From Glandiceps talaboti (lineage: Eukaryota; Hemichordata; Enteropneusta; Spengelidae), in the NCBI RefSeq assembly GCF_964340395.1, contig NC_135555.1, forward strand, positions 1,174,001 to 1,231,000: DNA of 57,000 nt, in the 5' to 3' direction. The first letter of the stretch is position 1, and each line of letters begins with the position of its first letter. The position numbers and the translations under genes are program-made. The notes beneath the pieces are model-generated. The model saw nothing but the letters and a program-made list of their open reading frames with translations. It made no database searches and was not told where the DNA came from. Of the stretch, positions 53,174-57,000 are shown piece by piece.

Positions 53174-56100
53174 AACAACATTACATTATTCTGCCATACA
53201 TTCTATCTTCTTTTTTTCACTTTTTACCAATAACCACTTCTATTCACCCAAATAAACTACATGGAATATGGGTATAAAATAAATATGAATTATACTATAT
53301 TTCTAGTTTTGTAGTAAAAACCTTGTAAGGTGAGAGGGTAACAAGGTATAAAATGTAAATGTCATATTACTTCCATGTCAGTGACACGATGTGATCAATA
53401 CTAAAGTAATAACCTATTGATGTGAGAAACTAGTAGGTGATCTTGATTTGAAAAAATATAGATTGTAAGATACATGTAATCATTGGTTTGCTGCATTAGT
53501 CTATCAGCAGTCTATCGGGCTGGCAGCTATGACTGTATTTGACAATCTAGTAAAAACCACATACTTGGCATTTGAGACAATAACTATGGATCAGAGCCTG
53601 GCACACTGAACTATATTTGATAATCTATTAAAAAAACATATACTTGGCATTTAAGACAACAACACTGCTTGAATAGATGAACAATTGCCTAGTATCCAAT
53701 GTCTGTGAATCCATATTTCCTCAATTATTATTATTATTATATACAACAAATCGTTTCACATCAAATTGTCAGTTAAACTACTAAGTATGTGTTCTATCAA
53801 TTGTCATTGCCACATAATGATGATATTATCGACTTATGCACACAAACTTGCAGTATATTGTATTATCACATCTTATCATTATAACATTGACATAGAAGTA
53901 TGATACACTATCAATTATTAAAATTATCGTTCAACATAATGATGTAATAATTATAAAACATGATGGAAGAACAGACTTAATTCACTATCTTTTACATGCC
54001 ATTGTCTCATATCCGTGTATTCATATCTGAGGTAGTTGTTTTCTAAGTCCAGTTCTCCATCATATTTTACATTTATATTCATTTCACAGTCTAAGCAGCC
54101 ACATCACTAGTCATGCTAACAAAGTGTTGCCTAGTGACCGTCTCTCAGCTATCCTCAATGTTATTTCTTGGTTATCTTACAGAGTAGCCTACAGAAATCA
54201 AGTCATGGAACGTAAAGTCAGTGAGAGACTACTTCAAGCAATTGAAGGCAAGGCTGCTGAGAAGTAAGTCAATTAAGGAAATATTCCTACAGTCTGACTA
54301 CTGAACCAGAGTAGATCAAATAATCTGACTGTATTTATAGTCCCTCAAAGGGGGAACTATTAGAATGAGCTCTGTCTGTGTGTCTGTCGACGCCCATCCG
54401 TAATGTATCATTTCTGTGACATGCGATATCCAATTTCAATTAAGCCTGGCACAAAGGTGACATATCATGTGGGACATATGTGCATGTCACTTTGTTTCAC
54501 AAAAAATGCAAATTTGACCGAATGGGGCCATATTTGTAATTAAAATCAGTATAACTCAAAAACTGTAATATGTACAGATTCAATTCAAGTGTCTACTCCC
54601 TAAAATCATGTGCAAGCTTTCTTTTGAAATATTGACCTTTGATCTTGACCTTAAGGGCCAATTATCAGACATTTTCATTATCAATTCATACAATTTGAAT
54701 TGCAATAATGATGAAGAAGTAATGTGAACATTGAATGTCAAGAAATAAGCTGAAAATTATTATGAAGAGGGCGCTTTATTGTTTAATTTTGATAATCATT
54801 TTTGTAATTTTTGTAGGCAATGGTTGAAATCTGAAGATATCATGAGAGGAACACTAATATTTCTTGACAAAGCTAGAGAGAAACAGGTAAAGACACATTA
54901 CAGTTATGATTGTCTATCTAATGTTCTAATGTTTCATGATCGATATCTGAGTCTCAATTTTAATGAAACAATTGAGCAGATCACATTGAAAATTCAGTAC
55001 TTTTATGTTGAACCGTTTGTATGACAAAGTTTGGAAATGACATATTGACTTTATATGTGGCTGACCTTTACTTGATTTTAATAAATATATTCTTAAATTT
55101 ATTTTCATTTACATCATTAGATAGTTTGTCCTTGTGTTTTTATGTAGATATCATCTACAGTTTGATGAAATGAAATGTAGAAAGATTATAAGTTGTATAA
55201 AATATGACAGAGAGACTAAATATTCACCTGTTGTTTTGTTTTTCAGTATTGTAAATTGAAGGATACATTTTTCAAGTCCTACCTAGGCTGTGCATTTATG
55301 GTGTATTTATGTATTGTAGCCGTCCAACTGATAACATTACCTAAGACAATGATGGTTGTTGTGTCCTGTATTGTGTCATGCTTCTTACTTCTATCAATAT
55401 TATTCATGGTTATGGCTAATCACATATTTGTAAGTATTACAGTAGCTTATAATCACTTAATATGTATTAACAGGGGGTCGGTATATAAAGGACATTCCCC
55501 CATTTGTAGGTAATCTATGCAAATGTAAGAAATTCAAACTGCTATCACATAGGTCTTGTTTTCATCGTATTTTTATTTCCCCATGAAACATGTGATTTCT
55601 TGTTTTTGTACAAACTGGTTTTGAATGTGTAAAGATTGCAAATTTATATTTAAAAAACTCTGATGTTATTTGTGTTGTTGGTGTTATACAGCATAAAAAC
55701 TATGAAAACAGAACCTAAACCTAAAGTCAGCCATTTTGTGCCCTAGGTGACTCTGTGGCTGCTTTTAAGTCAAATTTGCCATAACTGGTGACATATCTTT
55801 GTTGCAACTCATTTTGTATTAAGCTGGAGTAGAAAAAGATAAAAAATAGTGTCTCAATGCCCAATGATTGGAAATAGTGAATGGTTCCTTAAAAGTTTTG
55901 ATTGGGCTATCAGAATTGTATTATACTATATTACAATAATAAAGGTGACTTTCCAAGACCAAAACTTACAATATGTGAATTTAGATTTCATATCTTTTCC
56001 CTATGTGCAGGTAAAGATGACATCACTTTATATAATGTTGATTTATAAACATTTTACAAGTGGTATAGACTAGACAACTATTTCAAACAAATTAGAACTT

Positions 56101-57000
56101 ATGAAAACAAAACAGTGGACTTTTTCTCTGATTATAAAGACTGTTACACAACTTAATCCTTTTATAGCCTGACATGTACAAAGTGACATCAAATTACCCC
56201 CTAGCAACCGTGTCATCATTAAAATATCAATACTTTATACAATTGTTACCTAACTGATTTTATCCTTTTATAGGCTATGACATGTACAAAATGACATAAA
56301 GCCATCTGCAACCTTGTCATAATCTTAAAATATTAATAATTTATACAATCATTACCTAACTGATTTTATCTTCTTTTTTTAAAAATTACTTTTAGTGTTA
56401 CTGTGATCAAAAACCAACTGGTAAATGGCTGACAGATTCAATAAATACAGTTCTTAGAAAACGTTGGTTCCGCCGATTACTGACAAGTATTACATTATTA
56501 ATAATTTATGCCATGGGAATTATCAATATTGTAAGTATAATTAGGAACCATTGTTTGAATGATTATTTTTATATATACATATTGTATATTATGTTTGGTA
56601 ATTGACTTATCTCAATCGTGTTATAAGAGTGACACATACACATGAAGCTTAATGACTTGTCATCTGTTGATTTGAAAATATTTTAACTTTGTGTTCAATA
56701 ATTTCATTCCATACTGGAGGTATCTGATACTTTTATTGAAATGTAGGTTGATAAAATTCACTTTGTCGATTCTGATTTGATATCAGAAAACATTAATCCT
56801 GAAATACATGTTATGAATTGAAATATATCATTGGTCAAAGAATTGCTGTTATGTGTTCAGTGTTTGTGATCATTTTCATTTTATTAGATTTATGTTTCAT
56901 GGATATGATAATAATTTGTTATATTATGATATCTATAAAATAATCATTTATTGCTCATGCTGTAGGCCACTGGCCTTAGAGTAATACATTACTGGGAAAA
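40228..57000 (+). CDS. ADCY2-like: Transmembrane adenylyl cyclase, ADCY2/4/7 class (5' part; gene continues past the window)
   Basis: The product makes cAMP from ATP at the plasma membrane, downstream of G-protein-coupled receptors. Fourteen exons splice with GT-AG borders into 723 uninterrupted codons: 40228-40500, 45152-45502, 46807-46956, 47107-47273, 47688-47799, 48656-48783, 49784-49942, 50423-50558, 50869-51033, 51766-51824, 54183-54263, 54817-54886, 55247-55429, 56396-56530. Visible parts are a cytosolic N-terminus (1-65), six helices (about 67-225), catalytic C1a (about 257-490) with metal-binding D319 (YADIVGF) and D363 (LGDCYYC) and R407 (NMRVG), then C1b (493-617) and helices 7-9. 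The motifs CVSGLPIS and [13 protein letters not shown] match vertebrate ADCY2/4/7 (known as Gbeta-gamma-responsive, calcium/calmodulin-independent) better than types 1/3/5/6/8/9. The family is about 1,100 residues long, so roughly a third (rest of M2 and C2) lies beyond the window. Class assignment is by motif recall, not alignment. Confidence 0.95.
41274..41533. mobile_element. Long-palindrome MITE family P, copy 2, truncated (intron 1)
   Basis: It starts TTAAAGTGGCCATGATGG and shares GTATTTATTTTGGAT and CAATGTGAAACAACATAT with the 11-kb copy. The second arm stops after TTGTTTCACATTGA, where the HINE-like element begins, so the right outer part is lost or displaced. Confidence 0.65.
41534..42769 (+). 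mobile_element. HINE/pearl-like non-autonomous element, copy B (intron 1)
   Basis: It starts TTTTTAGCACAACTGAACT, with an imperfect inverted copy of its own end at 41563-41571 (a 5' subterminal hairpin). A CTGT/GTCTG microsatellite follows, then tandem core units of about 160 bp (each with ATGCAAATTAGG), then units of about 110 bp with CCTAGCAACA. It ends CAGTTGTGCTACAA...ATTTTT. TAGCACAACTG and CAGTTGTGCTA are exact inverted terminal copies. This order (inverted end, microsatellite, tandem core, 3' hairpin) is known from HINE and bivalve pearl elements. Confidence 0.75.
42841..43603 (+). repeat. 48-bp minisatellite, 16 copies, in intron 1
   Basis: Sixteen head-to-tail units of 48 bp with only a few substitutions. 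The period is a multiple of three, so all + frames stay open over long stretches (273 codons in the longest). This is a consequence of the repeat and not evidence of a protein. Each unit has an acceptor-like TTTCTGTCAG and a donor-like CATCAG|GTGTGA 32 bases apart. Confidence 0.95.
44124..44400 (+). repeat. About 92-bp AT-rich tandem repeat, 3 copies, in intron 1
   Basis: Three nearly identical copies of a unit with AAAAGAAAACACGACCATC and runs of ATTATTGATATTAA. High identity between copies suggests recent expansion. Confidence 0.85.
45152..45502 (+). CDS. ADCY2-like: Adenylyl cyclase exon 2 (helices 2-5)
   Basis: Encodes residues 92-208. The acceptor is TTATATTTCAG and the donor CAA|GTAAGT; both borders are phase 0. 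It begins [10 protein letters not shown]. Hydrophobic segments lie at about 98-120, 130-150, 157-174 and 178-200. The motif [11 protein letters not shown] matches the conserved YTMLPFNMRDA-type turn before helix 5 of ADCY2. Confidence 0.93.
45503..46806 (+). other. Intron 2 of the cyclase gene
   Basis: 1.3 kb, phase 0. It contains a CT-rich tract at 46440-46515. Nothing else recognised. Confidence 0.85.
46807..46956 (+). CDS. ADCY2-like: Adenylyl cyclase exon 3 (helix 6 and signalling helix)
   Basis: Encodes residues 209-258. The acceptor is TTGTTACAG and the donor CAACAG|GTAAAA, phase 0 at both ends. It contains the end of helix 6 ([13 protein letters not shown]), then YHKYM and the helical run ending [17 protein letters not shown], the conserved linker that leads into the first catalytic domain. 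Confidence 0.93.
47107..47273 (+). CDS. ADCY2-like: Adenylyl cyclase exon 4 (start of C1a)
   Basis: Encodes residues 259-313 plus two bases of codon 314. The acceptor is TTTATCAG and the donor TAG|GTAAGC, phase 2. [16 protein letters not shown] is the conserved catalytic-domain opening. [14 protein letters not shown] is the nearly invariant lead-in to the first metal-binding strand. Confidence 0.95.
47688..47799 (+). CDS. ADCY2-like: Adenylyl cyclase exon 5 (first metal-binding aspartate)
   Basis: Encodes residues 314-351. The acceptor is TTCTCATAG and the donor GAG|GTAAGA; it enters in phase 2 and leaves in phase 0. [17 protein letters not shown] holds D319, the first of the two aspartates that bind Mg2+ in C1. 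[14 protein letters not shown] follows as the conserved dimer-interface helix. Confidence 0.96.
48277..48540 (+). repeat. 54-bp minisatellite in intron 5, rich in acceptor-like sites
   Basis: About five copies of a 54-bp unit. Each contains TTTTTGTCTACAG and usually also GGTTTTTGTACAG. Both look like 3' splice sites, and the second resembles the real exon 6 acceptor 340 bases downstream (TTGTCTGTACAG). The 54-bp period keeps a reading frame open, but the encoded peptide is only the repeat. Confidence 0.9.
48656..48783 (+). CDS. ADCY2-like: Adenylyl cyclase exon 6 (second metal-binding aspartate)
   Basis: Encodes residues 352-393 plus two bases of codon 394. The acceptor is TTGTCTGTACAG and the donor CAG|GTTAGT, phase 2. 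[19 protein letters not shown] carries D363. The last 27 bases of the exon and its donor are the founder unit of a 38-bp tandem array that runs to 49169. Only the first donor keeps the frame with exon 7. Confidence 0.96.
48757..49169 (+). repeat. 38-bp minisatellite that copies the exon 6 end and its splice donor
   Basis: The founder is the last 27 bases of exon 6 plus its donor. Ten further units follow, 38 bp each (one of 40), nearly identical, all ending CATCAG|GTT. Donor-like GTs lie at 48784, 48822, 48860, 48898, 48938, 48976, 49014, 49052, 49090, 49128 and 49166. The parent must be the exon, because its codons (MGLAMCDAI) are conserved in cyclases. Confidence 0.95.
49784..49942 (+). CDS. 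ADCY2-like: Adenylyl cyclase exon 7 (C1a core)
   Basis: Encodes residues 394-446 plus two bases of codon 447. The acceptor is CTACCAAACAG and the donor [28 protein letters not shown] includes R407, in the position of the conserved C1 arginine. [17 protein letters not shown] is a cyclase signature, and its SHD form is the ADCY2/4/7 version. Confidence 0.96.
50423..50558 (+). CDS. ADCY2-like: Adenylyl cyclase exon 8 (end of C1a)
   Basis: Encodes residues 447-492. The acceptor is TGTCTTGACAG and the donor CAGCAG|GTGAAC, phase 0 at the end. [10 protein letters not shown] and [15 protein letters not shown], then VETFLVIPP, match the closing strands of the C1a fold. Confidence 0.95.
50869..51033 (+). 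CDS. ADCY2-like: Adenylyl cyclase exon 9 (C1b)
   Basis: Encodes residues 493-547. The acceptor is TTTATTGCAG and the donor TCT|GTAAGT, phase 0. A Ser/Pro-rich start is followed by RRRKST (510-515), which contains an RRxS protein-kinase-A-type site, and then by [13 protein letters not shown], close to the conserved C1b motif of ADCY2/7. Phosphorylation is only inferred from the motif. Confidence 0.92.
51163..51549 (+). mobile_element. MITE family T, copy 3 (intron 9)
   Basis: About 387 bp from TAAGGCCTAAT to AAGCCTAAT, with imperfect inverted ends and GGGTCGGGTAACCGGAACC near the 3' end. It fills half of intron 9. GCCTAAT lies at both ends; because it appears in inverted and direct form, I cannot tell target duplication from terminal repeat. 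Confidence 0.75.
51766..51824 (+). CDS. ADCY2-like: Adenylyl cyclase exon 10 (C1b, short)
   Basis: Encodes residues 548-566 ([19 protein letters not shown]) plus two bases of codon 567. The acceptor is TTTCTTTCTGTAG and the donor AA|GTAAGT. The sequence itself is poorly conserved. The call rests on the splice sites and on frame continuity with exons 9 and 11. Confidence 0.75.
51940..52169. mobile_element. Palindromic Mutator-type MITE, copy 2 (intron 10)
   Basis: A 230-bp GC-rich near-palindrome that begins TAGACTGTCGACAGTC and ends with its exact reverse complement. Inverted arms of about 100 bp meet near a GGCCCTCGATATCAG core. It is flanked by a 9-bp direct repeat, ATACTTACA (51931-51939 and 52170-52178). 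A 9-bp duplication with long inverted arms is typical of Mutator-like elements; Merlin-type (8-9 bp) is the alternative. No coding capacity. Confidence 0.85.
52809..52826 (+). CDS. ADCY2-like: Candidate 18-nt microexon of the adenylyl cyclase (optional)
   Basis: Eighteen bases lie between a pyrimidine-rich acceptor (TTTTCACTGAACAG) and a near-consensus donor (CC|GTAAGTAT). Inclusion between exons 10 and 11 keeps the frame (phase 2 on both sides) and replaces one Lys by NALTEIP in the C1b linker. Homology cannot test it because the segment is variable. It may be alternatively used or a chance match. Confidence 0.45.
53117..53173. repeat. CTGT microsatellite in intron 10
   Basis: About ten CTGT units after a few CTCT units. 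Confidence 0.95.
54183..54263 (+). CDS. ADCY2-like: Adenylyl cyclase exon 11 (C1b, core acceptor)
   Basis: With the acceptor GTTATCTTACAG the exon encodes [20 protein letters not shown] and then EGKAAEK (residues 567-593), similar to the basic/acidic helix before QWLKSED in ADCY2. The donor is GAGAA|GTAAGT. An alternative upstream acceptor at 54088-54089 would start the exon at 54090 and stay in frame, adding 31 codons. Confidence 0.85.
54335..54720 (+). mobile_element. Repeat remnant in intron 11, related to the 12.4-kb element
   Basis: It begins with a small hairpin (TCCCTCAAAGGGGGA), then GTCTGTGTGTCTGTCG and a core with GCCTGGCACAAAGGTGAC. The order of 5' hairpin, short TCTG microsatellite and core resembles the HINE-like elements in this window, with a different sequence. 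Confidence 0.45.
54817..54886 (+). CDS. ADCY2-like: Adenylyl cyclase exon 12 (C1b to second membrane domain)
   Basis: Encodes residues 594-617. The acceptor is TTTTTGTAG and the donor CAG|GTAAAG, phase 0 at the end. [20 protein letters not shown] parallels the conserved [10 protein letters not shown] segment of ADCY2, which supports both the gene class and the exon border. Confidence 0.93.
55247..55429 (+). CDS. ADCY2-like: Adenylyl cyclase exon 13 (helices 7 and 8)
   Basis: Encodes residues 618-678. The acceptor is TTGTTTTTCAG and the donor TTT|GTAAGT, phase 0 at both ends. Two hydrophobic segments (about 628-648 and 651-673) flank the motif LITLPKT, equivalent to LVLPKT between the first two helices of the second membrane domain in ADCY2. 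Confidence 0.93.
55430..56395 (+). other. Intron 13 of the cyclase gene
   Basis: 0.97 kb, phase 0. The phrase ACTGATTTTATC after CATTACCTAA/GTTACCTAA is duplicated at about 56250 and 56360, just before the exon 14 acceptor. No coding content recognised. Confidence 0.8.
56396..56530 (+). CDS. ADCY2-like: Adenylyl cyclase exon 14 (loop and helix 9)
   Basis: Encodes residues 679-723. The acceptor is AAAAATTACTTTTAG and the donor AATATT|GTAAGT, phase 0. A basic loop ([11 protein letters not shown]) is followed by the hydrophobic run [14 protein letters not shown], as expected for helix 9. Confidence 0.87.
56966..57000 (+). CDS. ADCY2-like: Possible adenylyl cyclase exon 15, cut by the window edge
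   Basis: After a weak acceptor (TTGCTCATGCTGTAG) the phase-0 frame is open to the last base ([11 protein letters not shown]). It would start the extracellular loop after helix 9, a region too variable to confirm. The true next exon may lie further right. Confidence 0.35.

Larger units (their letters stand above)
51825..54182 (+). other. Intron 10 of the cyclase gene
   Basis: 2.36 kb, phase 2. It holds the palindromic MITE inside a duplicated block of about 75 bp (51865-51930 and 52171-52240), the candidate microexon, a CTGT microsatellite (53117-53173) and a duplicated phrase around ACATACTTGGCATTT (53566 and 53637). Confidence 0.8.

Noticed and set aside
54090-54161. A separate exon distinct from exon 11
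   Set aside because: The gap to the 54183 acceptor would be a 21-nt intron, too short. An alternative acceptor for one exon is the better reading.

Overview
The window is AT-rich nuclear DNA from an animal, most likely an intron-rich, slowly evolving marine invertebrate. I cannot name the phylum. The evidence is a gene split by short exons with GT-AG introns, tRNA-derived SINE, LINE and DNA-transposon debris, and a very high density of minisatellites and microsatellites. There is no sign of bacterial or organellar sequence.

Only one protein-coding gene can be supported: a transmembrane adenylyl cyclase of the ADCY2/4/7 class on the + strand. Its coding part starts at 40228 and runs off the right edge. 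Fourteen exons join in a single open frame of 723 codons (40228..56530), and a possible fifteenth reaches the window end. They encode an acidic N-terminus, the first six-helix membrane domain, the complete C1a catalytic half with both metal-binding aspartates, the C1b linker, and the start of the second membrane domain. The rest of that domain and the C2 half lie outside the window. The gene has odd splice architecture. A 38-bp minisatellite has copied the exon 6 end with its donor ten times, an array of acceptor-like sequences lies in the intron before exon 6, an 18-nt frame-preserving microexon candidate lies in intron 10, and exon 11 has two in-frame acceptors 93 nt apart.

Positions 1..40 kb hold no gene I can defend. 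They contain tandem arrays with unit lengths of 23, 32, 47, 51, 55, about 78, about 85 and about 100 bp, plus tetranucleotide, CA/GT, AG, CAT and CCA microsatellites and transposable elements. The elements are: a 2.2-kb PIF/Harbinger-like element with poly-G in its terminal repeats and a 3-bp TTA target duplication (21138..23363); a GC-rich palindromic Mutator-type MITE nested in it (22867..23129), with a second copy in an intron of the cyclase gene (51940..52169), both with 9-bp target duplications; two long HINE/pearl-like elements (25646..27087 and 41534..42769); a palindromic TTAA-ended MITE family (11 kb and 41 kb); a three-copy MITE family (19, 28 and 51 kb); a LINE fragment; and a tRNA-derived SINE.

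Several elements are shared between the intergenic half and the introns of the cyclase gene, so the same repeat families have shaped both.
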